Shown here piece after piece: positions 1 through 8,656 of a stretch of DNA of 44,644 nt. The stretch spans positions 1 to 44,644 of the forward strand of contig JAFDHD010000033.1 of NCBI GenBank assembly GCA_019308995.1. The letters are read 5' to 3'. The stretch comes from Deltaproteobacteria bacterium (lineage in GTDB: Bacteria > Desulfobacterota > Desulfarculia > Adiutricales > JAFDHD01). How positions within the stretch are numbered: the first letter of the stretch is position 1; each line of letters begins with the position of its first letter. Both the position numbers and the translations under genes were made by a program. The notes under the pieces were generated by a model, which was not told the origin of the DNA, did not search any database, and was given only the letters and a program-made list of their open reading frames with translations.

Positions 1-119
1 AAGGGTGAGCGACGGGTGGCTCCGACGGAAAGGGATACTTGAACACGATTCCTTTAAAAACAGATACTTACTAAATTACACAAAAAGTTTGGAGTAGACA
101 AACCATCATAGGAGAACAT

Positions 120-818
120 ATGACAACCACAATTATAGAAGAAAATGAGGTGGAGGTCAAAGAAGGCGCTTCCATAGTGCCGGAACCGGATGTGATTGAT
201 GAAACCGGCGAAGTTATTCTGCCGGAAATCAAGGGACTTGAGATCTTAAAAGAAGGCACCTACGCTGTTGATCTTGAAAAGACGATCTCTGATATGCTTT
301 TGGTCATTAAAAAGATGGAGGCGCAGCTTGAGAGTGTATTAAAATTAAACGCCGATCTTGAAAAGGATCTTGACACTTCAAAAGAGACTATCGCTGGCTT
401 GAGGGAGGAAAAAACTCATCTTGAAGCCAAAATTCGCCGCATGGAAGAGGAAATACCTTCGAAGAGAGAACTGCAAATTGAAAATGATCATCTAATCGAG
501 GAACGAAATGATGCCCAGCACACTATCCGGGAGATGAAGGCGAAAATAGAAAAGTTACAGAAGGAAGCGGTCCAGTACCAAAAGCAGATCACCGGTTTGA
601 GGGAGGACAAAAAAGACATAATAATTGAAATTAGTTACCTCGAGTCGAAACTAAATGCGGTTCTTGAAAAGAATAAGTACTACCAAAGCAAGATAGATGC
701 GTTGAGGGGGGAGAAACTTACCCAGGAGGAAAAGATAATATCCCTTGAAAAAGAGCTTACGGAAATACTCGAGGAAAAGTACAGGTTGTACCAAGAGCTT
801 AAAGGCGAAAACCCTTGA
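120..818 (+). CDS. Coiled-coil protein of unknown function
   Basis: This is a 232-residue acidic and lysine-rich protein with no recognisable catalytic motif, signal peptide or membrane segment. Residues 1-50 are acidic and probably extended. From about residue 52 to the C-terminus the sequence is almost continuous heptad coiled coil. Three related segments recur: GLREEK at 93, GLREDK at 159 and ALRGEK at 194. The start is supported by TAGGAG five bases before the ATG. The next gene, also coiled-coil, begins 21 bases after the stop, and an AAA+ ATPase gene follows on the same strand, so a scaffold or adaptor role is possible. I do not recognise the family. The coding call is secure and the function is unknown. 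Confidence 0.8.
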   Translation: MTTTIIEENEVEVKEGASIVPEPDVIDETGEVILPEIKGLEILKEGTYAVDLEKTISDMLLVIKKMEAQLESVLKLNADLEKDLDTSKETIAGLREEKTHLEAKIRRMEEEIPSKRELQIENDHLIEERNDAQHTIREMKAKIEKLQKEAVQYQKQITGLREDKKDIIIEISYLESKLNAVLEKNKYYQSKIDALRGEKLTQEEKIISLEKELTEILEEKYRLYQELKGENP

Positions 819-838
819 AATGAGAGGACATTGAGGCA

Positions 839-1447
839 ATGGACGACATAAAAAATCAAGATACTCCTGACGGGGTTTCCAAAGATGAAAAAGGGCTTGA
901 AAATAAAGAATATCTACAGAGGTGCCTGAGTGAATTGGAAGATAGAAGGGGGCTCCTGATTTCAGAAAATGAAACATATAAGTCCCGGATAAACAAACTC
1001 AAGGCAGAAATAGACGAGGCAGAGATCTCTATATCATCAGCTAAAGAGTATATCACGTCATGCGAGAGAAGAATAAAAGAATACCCTGTTAAAATTAAAA
1101 AGCTGAAATCGAGAAATGAATCATTACTCGCTGAGCTAAACACCATTAAGCTAAAAATCAAGAGTTGCAAGGGGGATGAAGAAAGCACTTTATTGCTGAG
1201 AAAGACTTTGATGGATGAACATGAAAAGCTAAAAAACGAAAAAGATGTTCTAATCGATAGGATCAATAAGCTGGAAAAGGCTCTAGAGGAGATTTCATCT
1301 GAAAGGGAATGGAAGTTGCCGAAATTGAAAAAATACGATGAAAGGCTTAAAGAGGCGTGGAACCTATTTCATGAGACTGAAAGCAGGATGCAGCTCTCCT
1401 TAAAGCTACACCAAGGAAGAATAGCCCATAAATCAAAGCACACTTAA
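839..1447 (+). CDS. Second coiled-coil protein of unknown function
   Basis: This 202-residue, strongly charged protein is predicted to be coiled coil from about residue 20 to 180, with short basic ends. It has no membrane segment, signal peptide or enzyme motif. It follows the previous coiled-coil gene by 21 bases with a TTGAGG ribosome site, so the two are almost certainly co-transcribed and could form a hetero-oligomer. The two proteins share composition rather than obvious sequence identity. The downstream AAA+ gene begins 197 bases later, after a region with inverted AATAAC-type repeats, so it may or may not be in the same transcript. Function is not assignable from sequence. Confidence 0.78.
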   Translation: MDDIKNQDTPDGVSKDEKGLENKEYLQRCLSELEDRRGLLISENETYKSRINKLKAEIDEAEISISSAKEYITSCERRIKEYPVKIKKLKSRNESLLAELNTIKLKIKSCKGDEESTLLLRKTLMDEHEKLKNEKDVLIDRINKLEKALEEISSEREWKLPKLKKYDERLKEAWNLFHETESRMQLSLKLHQGRIAHKSKHT

Positions 1448-1489
1448 TGGCTGCCGTAACCCTGATTGAGCGAAAAAATTCACTCCAAG

Positions 1490-1576
1490 GTTATTTGTTA
1501 TAAGTTATTGATGGGAGGTCTTGGATTTCAGTCTATTTTGGACAGCAATGAAAACCAATAACCAATAACGAATAAC
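1490..1576. repeat. Imperfect inverted repeat built on AATAAC units
   Basis: Arm 1490-1510 (GTTATTTGTTATAAGTTATTG) and arm 1556-1576 are reverse complements at 18 of 21 positions. The second arm is a short tandem of AATAACC/AATAACG units. The repeat sits between the second coiled-coil gene and the AAA+ gene. There is no T-run typical of an intrinsic terminator. It could be a transcription-attenuating hairpin or a dispersed intergenic repeat. Confidence 0.5.
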
Positions 1577-1644
1577 ATATAACTACCCAATTGAGGCTTA
1601 ACTCAATCGGTGTGTAATTCATAAAAAGAGGGTGGGAGAGGAAG

Positions 1645-2955
1645 ATGAAATCGGCACAGCATGACTCGGGAATGTCCATAATACCATCACCGCATTTATT
1701 TCTCGTCCCATATGATAACCATCCGGAAGATTTAAAAAAGCTTATACATACCATAAATGATGAAGGGAGAACTTCAATCCTGTGGAATCATGCCCGAGGA
1801 TTTATGGTCCATCATCATTCAAGGAGCTACCCTCTTTCTGAAAATATAGGCGAGTCCACACTGAGTGACCCCAAAGAAGCCATAAAGTTCATTATCGACA
1901 AAGCACAAATACAGGTGGATTACATTTTCGAGGATTTTCACCATTTTATCGGTAAAAGAGACACCGTCCATCCTGAAATAGGTGAGATTCGCTCCCTCAT
2001 AAAGGAGATGTCACGCAGTATTAATGGAAGAGAAGAAAACATCTATTTTTTCGTTCCCTCATCCTATGATTTACCTCCGGAGCTGACCCCCTTTTTTAAC
2101 CAACTGTCAAAAGCAGAAAGAAAGGCAAAAGGGTTTCTGGAAAAATTCGGCCTGTTGCTCACAGAAGAAAATTTTATCATGCAATCAAAGCCCGTCATAG
2201 GGGCAGATGCTCAAATAGAGAGGGTGGTCCAGATATTGTCCCAGATGGAGACCAATAATCCTTTACTTGTGGGGCATCCGGGTGTAGGCAAGAGTGCCGT
2301 GGTAGAAGGTTTCGCAAAGGCATTATTCAAGGGTGATGTCCCTGCTAACCTGAAAGGGAGAATGCTCTATTTGATCTCTCTGAATTGCCTCGTTGCCGGT
2401 ACAAAATACAGAGGTGAGTTTGAAGAGAGGCTTGAAGGCTTGATGGAAGATGTGCTGAAGAACAAAAATAGGATTATTGTCTTTATCGATGAAATACATA
2501 CTTTACTCAATGCAGGCTCTGCAGAAGGAGCCATAGGCGCTGGAGATGCCTTAAAACCGGTACTTGCGCGTGGGGAGTTTCCATGCATTGGCGCCACGAC
2601 GTTTGATGGGGCCAAATACCTTTTTAAAGATCATGCACTTTCAAGAAGGTTTAAGAAAGTAGTAATTAATGAACCTTCACCTGATGAGACACTTAGAATA
2701 CTGAAAGGTATAGCCGGTTGTTTTGAGAAACACCATTCCATAAAGATAGAGGATGTAGCCTTGATGTCTGCTGCTTATTTAAGCATAAAGTATCTCCCTG
2801 ATGAATATCTTCCTGGAAAGGCGATTGCCCTTATTGATGGTGCAGCGGCCTATTGCAGGATGAAGGGCGCGGGCAGGGTCAGAGAGGAGGACATAATGCT
2901 GGAAATTGAAAAAACACTTGTAACCGTTCACGGGTTCACGGGTTCAGAGGTTTAA
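1645..2955 (+). CDS. AAA+ ATPase, Ycf46-like N-domain fused to a ClpB/ClpA D1-type module
   Basis: A 436-residue protein. Residues about 180-425 match the first ATPase module of ClpB/ClpA: Walker A GHPGVGKSA (210-218), pore loop GTKYRGEFEERL (Tyr255), Walker B VFIDEIH (279-285), sensor-1 region IGATT (315-319), arginine-finger SRRF (333-336) and sensor-2 segment PGKAIALID. The ClpB middle coiled coil, the second ATPase module and the Clp N-domain are absent. Residues about 15-155 instead resemble the inactive AAA-like N-domain of Ycf46/FtsH-like ATPases, with a WNHARGF strand, an IFEDFHHFI segment and a PPELTPFF segment. GAGAGGAAG precedes the ATG. The two upstream coiled-coil genes could encode partners. 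The ATPase call is strong; the N-domain call is by eye; the substrate is unknown. Confidence 0.82.
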   Translation: MKSAQHDSGMSIIPSPHLFLVPYDNHPEDLKKLIHTINDEGRTSILWNHARGFMVHHHSRSYPLSENIGESTLSDPKEAIKFIIDKAQIQVDYIFEDFHHFIGKRDTVHPEIGEIRSLIKEMSRSINGREENIYFFVPSSYDLPPELTPFFNQLSKAERKAKGFLEKFGLLLTEENFIMQSKPVIGADAQIERVVQILSQMETNNPLLVGHPGVGKSAVVEGFAKALFKGDVPANLKGRMLYLISLNCLVAGTKYRGEFEERLEGLMEDVLKNKNRIIVFIDEIHTLLNAGSAEGAIGAGDALKPVLARGEFPCIGATTFDGAKYLFKDHALSRRFKKVVINEPSPDETLRILKGIAGCFEKHHSIKIEDVALMSAAYLSIKYLPDEYLPGKAIALIDGAAAYCRMKGAGRVREEDIMLEIEKTLVTVHGFTGSEV

Positions 2956-3014
2956 GGTTCACCGAAAATCCGTCTGCCATCCATCGGGCCGGTCTGAACT
3001 CTGAACCTGTGAAC
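2934..3014. repeat. Inverted repeat spanning the AAA+ gene stop codon
   Basis: Arm 2934-2949 (GTTCACGGGTTCAGAG) and arm 2999-3014 are reverse complements at 15 of 16 positions, enclosing 49 bases. A GTTCACGG unit is also duplicated in tandem just before the first arm. The hairpin could end the AAA+ transcript without a T-run. Because the repeat lies inside the last codons, the C-terminal tail of the AAA+ protein may be repeat-derived. Confidence 0.5.
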
Positions 3015-3077
3015 ACCTACAAACAGTTAAAATGTGAGTCGCCATTTTTGCGATGGTCTCTAAGGCAATGGAGTTTT

Positions 3078-3431
3078 TTACCGCTTCCGCCGGGCCGCTA
3101 CCCCACACAAAAGGGCCATGAAGGGGAACAAGCACCACTGGCATTGATTGCAGGAAATGGCCGGTTCAATCGCCACCCGGGACCCGACCAAATCCCGAGG
3201 CGCCCCTTCGCCAGCTTCAATTACCTCGCCCACACACTCATGACCGATAACAAAAGGCCCCTCAACCGAAATATTTCCGATAAATCCTTTTTGATAGAGG
3301 TGCATATCTGAACCACAGATACCCACCTTCCTAATCTTCACCAGGGCCGCGTTGGGCCTGGGTTCAGGTCGTTCAGCCTCTTGCAGGCTGAATACTCGCG
3401 GCGATTCAAGAACAATACGCCTCATGACCAT
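3078..3431 (-). pseudogene. Truncated zinc-dependent alcohol/sorbitol dehydrogenase
   Basis: The 117-residue reading frame is the N-terminal third of a medium-chain zinc dehydrogenase of the sorbitol/threonine dehydrogenase type. It retains the catalytic-zinc region GICGSDMHLY, the GHE motif (VIGHECVGEV) and the start of the structural-zinc cysteine cluster (CNQCQWC). Immediately after that cluster the reading becomes unrelated and stops. The Rossmann NAD domain and the rest of a protein of about 340 residues are missing, and I could not find them in the other frames before the AAA+ gene. It lies 48 bases after the isomerase-like gene, so it was probably the last gene of the catabolic operon before an internal or terminal deletion. 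Confidence 0.8.
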
Positions 3432-3479
3432 CTTTCATCCGATCCTGGTATGCACTCTGGTTAGTAGATTACCTTCAAT

Positions 3480-4883
3480 TTACAGATGATAATAAGTATC
3501 AAAATCAAGGTAATTCGTGAATGCTTCATGGAGAATATCAGCCGACCTGGACAGGTTCACCGCAACATGGTGCTCGAAGCCGCTGTAACATATGAAGTGA
3601 AGCAGCGCCTGAAGATTTGGGATTTCAGCCACCCCGTAACCGCCAAAGGTGTCAAAAGGCTCATCTGTAAACCTTCCTTCTCCAATATAACTCACAAGCC
3701 TGCCGCTGGTGTCATCCGTCGAAAATCGGGCAAATGTCATGAGGCCGCTCTTAATCCTTCCGACACAGGTTCCATATGTGTTTTCCTGGCCGACATCACC
3801 GGCGATGATCTCCTGAAAACCCATGCGTACAGCGGAAAAGAAGGTTTTAGGCAGGTTGCTGCAGTGAAAGAGGACACATTTATCAGGGTCCCCCCCAAAG
3901 TTGTTGTTCCAATCAACAATAGCACTAGGGGAACCGGAAGCGAGCTGCAGGGCGTACATGGACAAGGCACCGGTTACATCTACCTCACACGCACTTGGTT
4001 TGAGGGAATCACTCATCATACTCATCACGGTACAAGGCACGATACCATAGTACTCTTCCATGGCGGTCCAGCACTGCAAGGCAGTGGCGTCAAGATCATG
4101 GTCGTTGATAAAATCATCAAGAACCACAGCCAGCTTGGCCATTTTTATCAGGAACTCCTCCTGAATGTCACCTGTAGGTATGTAATTTTTGATTGACGCT
4201 AATTTTGCCTTTACTTTCTTATCCGTGTTCTTAAGTTTTTCGACTCGGCCAAAGATTTCCGACAGGTCAATAGTTTCCACTGTAATGCCATAGTCCTCCA
4301 GGATCTTTTCGCTATAGCGGACCGTGGTGAAATTTGCCGGTCTGGCCCCGACGGCCCCGATCCGGATATTTTCCATGCCTTTGACCACCCGTGAAACCCC
4401 GATGAATTTCTCAATCTCCCTGCGAAATTCATCACTGTCCACCTTGACCGTATGGTTCATGGTCAGGGAATAAGGGATGTTGTACTGGCGCAGGTTATTA
4501 CACACGGATATCTTTCCACAGAAGGAATCTCTTCGCCCTCCCATTTTAGCGTTTTTCGGATCATCCGGGCTGGCCTGAATAAGCACCGGAACCTCCAGCC
4601 TGGCCATTCTAAGTGTATCCGCCACACTGCGCTCATCCCCGAAGTTTGGCAGGGTAACAATCACCCCGTCTATTTTCTCGGAATTTTCTCTGAATATTTT
4701 GGCGCACTTTTTTGCATCATCAAATGTTTCCACCGCCCCCAGCTTGGTATCCTCAGTATCCAGGATCACCGCTTCACAGTGCATTTCTTCAAGGACCTGA
4801 AGAATCTCTTCCCGTCCTTGTTTTACAAGTTCATCAGGGAAAAACCCTCTATTGCCTATAATGACACCGAATACTGGTTTCAT
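3480..4883 (-). CDS. L-fucose/L-arabinose isomerase family protein
   Basis: A 467-residue protein resembling the L-fucose isomerase-like family that interconverts aldoses and ketoses. The N-terminal domain has Rossmann-like strands (VFGVIIGNRGFF, IDGVIVTLPNFGDE) and a PVLIQASPDD segment. The C-terminal half contains ALQCWTAMEEYYG and ACEVDVTGAL, which resemble the metal-ligand Glu/Asp regions of the family, and EHHVAVN near the end. I chose the ATG at 4883 because AGGAGG lies five bases upstream; an in-frame GTG two codons earlier overlaps that ribosome site. The gene follows the aminotransferase by about 130 bases. An isomerase beside an aminotransferase and an acylating aldehyde dehydrogenase suggests breakdown of an amino- or sulfo-substituted carbon compound. 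The substrate is not identifiable. Confidence 0.72.
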   Translation of the reverse strand: MKPVFGVIIGNRGFFPDELVKQGREEILQVLEEMHCEAVILDTEDTKLGAVETFDDAKKCAKIFRENSEKIDGVIVTLPNFGDERSVADTLRMARLEVPVLIQASPDDPKNAKMGGRRDSFCGKISVCNNLRQYNIPYSLTMNHTVKVDSDEFRREIEKFIGVSRVVKGMENIRIGAVGARPANFTTVRYSEKILEDYGITVETIDLSEIFGRVEKLKNTDKKVKAKLASIKNYIPTGDIQEEFLIKMAKLAVVLDDFINDHDLDATALQCWTAMEEYYGIVPCTVMSMMSDSLKPSACEVDVTGALSMYALQLASGSPSAIVDWNNNFGGDPDKCVLFHCSNLPKTFFSAVRMGFQEIIAGDVGQENTYGTCVGRIKSGLMTFARFSTDDTSGRLVSYIGEGRFTDEPFDTFGGYGVAEIPNLQALLHFICYSGFEHHVAVNLSRSADILHEAFTNYLDFDTYYHL

Positions 4884-5011
4884 GAGCACCTCCTAAAAAG
4901 TGTATTTGGTCAAAATTTGAAAGCTGCCTCTTGTCTGAAGAATTGAGTTTAAAATGGTGCTTGCCTTCAAAGAGACGCAGCTGATACTGCCATCTGGTTA
5001 GAAGGAAAATC

Positions 5012-6382
5012 TTATTTTTCTACAAAGGCATCTGCTTCTGCCAAGGCAGTATCCATGATGGAGACGCCTTCATCTATTTCATCCTGGGTGATAATTAAAG
5101 GCGGCGCCATGATGATGACGCTGGTTGGGTTTGCGGCCATGGCGATCATACCCAGTTCAATTAGGCGTCTGGCAACCTGAAGCTTTGGATTAAGCCCTGG
5201 TCGTATTTTTGCAGATAGAGGAATCAAAGGCTCGCGGGTTTTGCGGTTTTTCACCAACTCCAGGCCGACGAAAAGCCCTAGACCGCGCACGTTGCCGATT
5301 GAGGGATGTTTATCTTTAAGCTCCCTGGCCTTATCTAAAAGGTATTTACCCATCTTTTTCGCATTCTCAATCAGGCCATCCTCCTGATAAATCTGTATTA
5401 CCCTAATCGCGGTGGCGCAGGCCAGGGCATGCCCGGCATAGGTGGCCCCATGGCTGAAGAATTCCTCCTTGAAATGGTTGCCTATTTTCTTCCGGGAGAT
5501 CGCTGCACCCAGTGGCACATAACCACAGGTGATGCCCTTGGCCATGGTCATGATGTCTGGAACAACTCCCCAATGATCAAGGGCGAACCACTCTCCGGTG
5601 CGGCCAAAACCGCTCATAACCTCATCCGCAATCATGAGCACGCCCCATCTGTCGCAGATTTCCCTTAATCTCGGGAAATATTCATCCGGCGGAACGATAA
5701 GGCCGTTGGAGCCGGTGACAGACTCAAAAATGATGCCCGCGACATTGTCCCCTCCGCCTTCAAGCTCGATTACCTGGTCAATATATTTTACGCACTGAAG
5801 GTCGCATTCTGGATACTTCTGCCCGAACATACAGCGATAACAGTAAGGCGATGGCACTGAGACCCATTCCGTGCCTCCGAGGACCTGGGCCCAGTTTCGT
5901 GGCTCTCCGGCGGAAAGGGTCATGGAAGCGGCTGTCCCGCCATGGTAGGAGTTATATCGCGATATGATCTTGCGGCGCCCGGTGTACTGGTGGCAAATTT
6001 TTATGGCGGCCTCATTCGCCTCAGTGCCGCCCAGGGTAAAGAAGGTTCGGGAAAGGTCGCCCGGGGTGATCTCGGCCAGCATCTTTGCCAGAAGCGCCCT
6101 GGGCCTGTTGGAAAAATTGGGCGCGAATGAACATAGGGTTTTAGCCTGCTCGCCCAGGGCCTCCAATACTCGTTCGTCCTGATGACCGATGCTGTGACTT
6201 ACGAAGCACGAACTGAAATCCAGGAACTTGCGCCCGGCATCGTCGGTGAATCTTGTTCCTTTGGCTGAAACGATCCTTTTGGGCGCTTCGTCGGGTTGAA
6301 AAGACCAGGAATGAAAAAGGTTCTCGACTTCATAGCGGTCCATATCTTCCTTGGTCTCAGGGATGGTTTTCAAATCAATCAT
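5012..6382 (-). CDS. Class III PLP-dependent aminotransferase (omega-amino acid:pyruvate type)
   Basis: A 456-residue fold-type I class III aminotransferase. The PLP lysine is Lys282 (MTMAKGITCGYVP) and the cofactor-binding Asp is Asp253 (IADEVMSGFGRTG). GGTEANEAA (118-126) and HGGTAASMTLS (147-157) form the phosphate-binding and substrate regions. Between them four cysteines occur as C-x2-C-x8-C-x3-C (181-197), possibly a metal-binding loop. AAGGAGGC precedes the ATG. Overall form is like taurine:pyruvate, beta-alanine:pyruvate and 4-aminobutyrate aminotransferases. The semialdehyde dehydrogenase upstream would take the resulting aldehyde: malonate semialdehyde if the substrate is beta-alanine, methylmalonate semialdehyde if it is 3-aminoisobutyrate. 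Taurine is an alternative, but no sulfoacetaldehyde enzymes are seen here. Confidence 0.85.
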   Translation of the reverse strand: MIDLKTIPETKEDMDRYEVENLFHSWSFQPDEAPKRIVSAKGTRFTDDAGRKFLDFSSCFVSHSIGHQDERVLEALGEQAKTLCSFAPNFSNRPRALLAKMLAEITPGDLSRTFFTLGGTEANEAAIKICHQYTGRRKIISRYNSYHGGTAASMTLSAGEPRNWAQVLGGTEWVSVPSPYCYRCMFGQKYPECDLQCVKYIDQVIELEGGGDNVAGIIFESVTGSNGLIVPPDEYFPRLREICDRWGVLMIADEVMSGFGRTGEWFALDHWGVVPDIMTMAKGITCGYVPLGAAISRKKIGNHFKEEFFSHGATYAGHALACATAIRVIQIYQEDGLIENAKKMGKYLLDKARELKDKHPSIGNVRGLGLFVGLELVKNRKTREPLIPLSAKIRPGLNPKLQVARRLIELGMIAMAANPTSVIIMAPPLIITQDEIDEGVSIMDTALAEADAFVEK

Positions 6383-6421
6383 CTTTGCCTCCTTATCCTG
6401 ATCTGGACTGATTGAATCTCC

Positions 6422-6862
6422 TTATTGAATTTCTTCAAGTAGAAGGCGGAGTTCAGTTAACCTGGTATTTCTGATCTTTGCCACCCGGGCCATTGCTCTT
6501 GATACATCCCCTAACAGAGCTTTAGAAAGTTCAGCGGCCTTCAGATAAAATTCTCGAATACCATTTTCAAGATCAAGGCTTGCTTTTAGAACTTCGCCTG
6601 AAGAGGCGTTGTTGTCAAGCAAAGGCATGACTAGCGCGCCTTCAAGTCCCTTAAAAGAAAAGCCGGTCTCTAAAGCGTCAGTGACTGCCCCGTAGTAAGC
6701 TCTTTTTATATTTTTTTCATTCTTATGGTTTTCTTTGGCAAAGGCCAGGAATGCCTCCTTTAGTTCTTTATGCTTATTGGCCCATTCTTCATAGAATTGT
6801 GCTGATTCCTGTTCAATTTTCGAGATATATGAGATAACCGCTGCAGCTGTGTTTAACTCCAT
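6422..6862 (-). CDS. Small ferritin-like (rubrerythrin-type) helical protein
   Basis: A 146-residue all-helical protein resembling the ferritin-like/rubrerythrin erythrin domain. Helix 1 carries EQESAQFYEEWA, helix 2 ENHKNEKNIKRAYY and helix 3 DLENGIREFYLKAAEL. The final helix reads IRNTRLTELRLLLEE, where a functional di-iron protein usually has an ExxH ligand pair, so one half of the metal site seems degraded. There is no rubredoxin domain. An earlier in-frame start at 6889 would overlap the dehydrogenase gene; I prefer the ATG at 6862 because AGGAAGGGG lies just upstream. It is placed between the dehydrogenase and aminotransferase genes, so it is part of the operon. A role in oxidative protection or metal delivery to the pathway is speculative. 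Confidence 0.72.
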   Translation of the reverse strand: MELNTAAAVISYISKIEQESAQFYEEWANKHKELKEAFLAFAKENHKNEKNIKRAYYGAVTDALETGFSFKGLEGALVMPLLDNNASSGEVLKASLDLENGIREFYLKAAELSKALLGDVSRAMARVAKIRNTRLTELRLLLEEIQ

Positions 6863-6879
6863 CTTCGCCCCTTCCTGTT

Positions 6880-8346
6880 TCAAAACCACCGTTTAACGAC
6901 CACTTTGCTTTCGGTAAAGAAACGGACAGCGTCTTTCCCCTGCCCGTGCAATGTTCCAAAGAATGAGTCCTTCATGCCACTGAACGGGAAGAAGGCCATC
7001 GGCGCTACAATACCGATATTGATCCCCACGTTCCCGGTCTGGACTCGATATTCAAATTCCCTGGCCCAGCCTCCATTAGAGGTAAAAATGCTGGCCGCAT
7101 TTCCAAAGGGAACACTGTGAATCAAATCAAGGGCGTCATCCAGGGTTTCCGCCCTCATTATACTTGCCACCGGGCCGAAGATCTCTTCTTTTCCAATTTT
7201 CATGTCAAGAGTAACCCCTTCAAAAACTGAAGGATTCAGGAAACAGGTTTGCGGATAATCACCTTCAATCTTGATATTCCTTCCATCGAGACGCAATGTC
7301 GCCCCTTCTGCGACACCGCTTTCGATATAACCCAAAACACGTTTTTTCTTGTCTTTAGACTGGAGAGGCCCCATCTGAATACCTTCCTCCAAACCATAAC
7401 CGACCTTTATCTGGAAGGCCGCTTCGGTAAAGGTATCAACAAACTTCTTGTAAAAGGCGTCATCCCTTCCCACGACCAAGGCAGTTGCCCCGGATAAACA
7501 TCTCTGACCGGTATTCCCAAAAAAAGATGTCATCAGCGCGGCTATGGTTTGATCCAGGTTGCAATCAGGCATGATCACCAGAAAATTCTTGGCTCCCCCC
7601 TGAGCAATGACTCTCTTGCCAGTCTCACCGCATTTTTTATAAACTATTTTTGCGATGGGCGTGGAACCAACAAAAGTGATCCCTTTAATATCTTGATGCT
7701 CCATTAGCATGCTGGCTACTTCAGCCCCGCCATGAACCAGATTAACCACCCCCGGGGGTATATCGGTTTCATCAAGAAGTTCCTGAAGTTTAACCTGGCT
7801 GACCGGGTCATTCGGCGAAGGTTTAACAATAAAGGTGTTGCCCGTGGCAATGGCGTAAGGTAAAAACCACAGGGGAACCATAAACGGAAAATTGAAAGGC
7901 GGAATACAGGCAAATACACCCAACGGCTCCCGAATGATATACTCGTCAATGCCAGAGGCAATATCCTGAAGAGACTCCCCCATCATTAAGGAAGGAATTC
8001 CGGACGCGACTTCGCAATTTTCTATACCCCGTCTGGTCTCGCCTCTTGATTCATCAATGGTCTTTCCGTGTTCCTTGGTTTGAACAATGGACAGGTCTTC
8101 AAAATGCTCCTCAAGAAGTTCTATTAGTCTGTGGAGATATCGGGCCCGAGAAACAGGCGGGACCCTTCTCCATTCATGAAAAGCTTCGCTGGCCGCCTGA
8201 ACCGCTTCATTGACTTCCTCCCTGGTTGACATGGGAACTTCAGCGACGACTTCGTCCAGAGCGGGATTTTTTACTTCCCAAATTTCTTTTGATTGTGATT
8301 CCTTCCATTCACCGCCAATAAAATTTGCCAATCTTCCAAACTCCAC
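6880..8346 (-). CDS. mmsA: Methylmalonate/malonate-semialdehyde dehydrogenase (CoA-acylating)
   Basis: A 488-residue aldehyde dehydrogenase superfamily protein. The catalytic cysteine is Cys283 in NTGQRCLSG. The general-base glutamate region of hydrolytic aldehyde dehydrogenases is replaced by QGGAKN (249-254), the hallmark of the CoA-acylating MmsA/IolA branch. NAD-binding elements PFNFPFMVPLW and KPSPNDP are present. The expected reaction is methylmalonate or malonate semialdehyde plus CoA and NAD+ to propionyl- or acetyl-CoA, CO2 and NADH. The start is a GTG preceded by GGAGAGGAGAA. It is the first gene of the operon; a sigma-70 promoter lies about 90 bases upstream. Substrate choice between malonate- and methylmalonate-type semialdehydes cannot be settled from sequence. 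Confidence 0.85.
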   Translation of the reverse strand: MEFGRLANFIGGEWKESQSKEIWEVKNPALDEVVAEVPMSTREEVNEAVQAASEAFHEWRRVPPVSRARYLHRLIELLEEHFEDLSIVQTKEHGKTIDESRGETRRGIENCEVASGIPSLMMGESLQDIASGIDEYIIREPLGVFACIPPFNFPFMVPLWFLPYAIATGNTFIVKPSPNDPVSQVKLQELLDETDIPPGVVNLVHGGAEVASMLMEHQDIKGITFVGSTPIAKIVYKKCGETGKRVIAQGGAKNFLVIMPDCNLDQTIAALMTSFFGNTGQRCLSGATALVVGRDDAFYKKFVDTFTEAAFQIKVGYGLEEGIQMGPLQSKDKKKRVLGYIESGVAEGATLRLDGRNIKIEGDYPQTCFLNPSVFEGVTLDMKIGKEEIFGPVASIMRAETLDDALDLIHSVPFGNAASIFTSNGGWAREFEYRVQTGNVGINIGIVAPMAFFPFSGMKDSFFGTLHGQGKDAVRFFTESKVVVKRWF

Positions 8347-8435
8347 TTCTCCTCTCCTTTTCTAAAGAATTTCAATTTACATAGATAAAATAGCTTGCTC
8401 AAGCATCTTCTTCTCTTTTTTATGGTACGATTCGT

Positions 8436-8463
8436 AGTATAGAAAGCATGGCCTGGGTGTCAA
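8436..8463 (-). promoter_or_regulatory. Sigma-70 promoter of the mmsA operon
   Basis: On the - strand, TTGACA (8463-8458) and TATACT (8441-8436) are separated by 16 bases. The -35 is a perfect consensus and the -10 matches at 5 of 6. The element lies about 90 bases upstream of the GTG start of the dehydrogenase gene and points into it. Confidence 0.65.
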
Positions 8464-8656
8464 GAAAGATACTTATATTTTCAAAATAAATATAATGCCT
8501 GCCAGAAACATCTAAGTACCGGATTTATTACAAACCGTATCGCCGTTGAGTGATATCAAGGAGAAAGCTGCCGGATTGAATGCGTTGCGAACATGATGAA
8601 AGACTTCCCGTTTCAATTTGGGTTGCCTTGCAAAATCAACTATTTTCTGTAATTAT

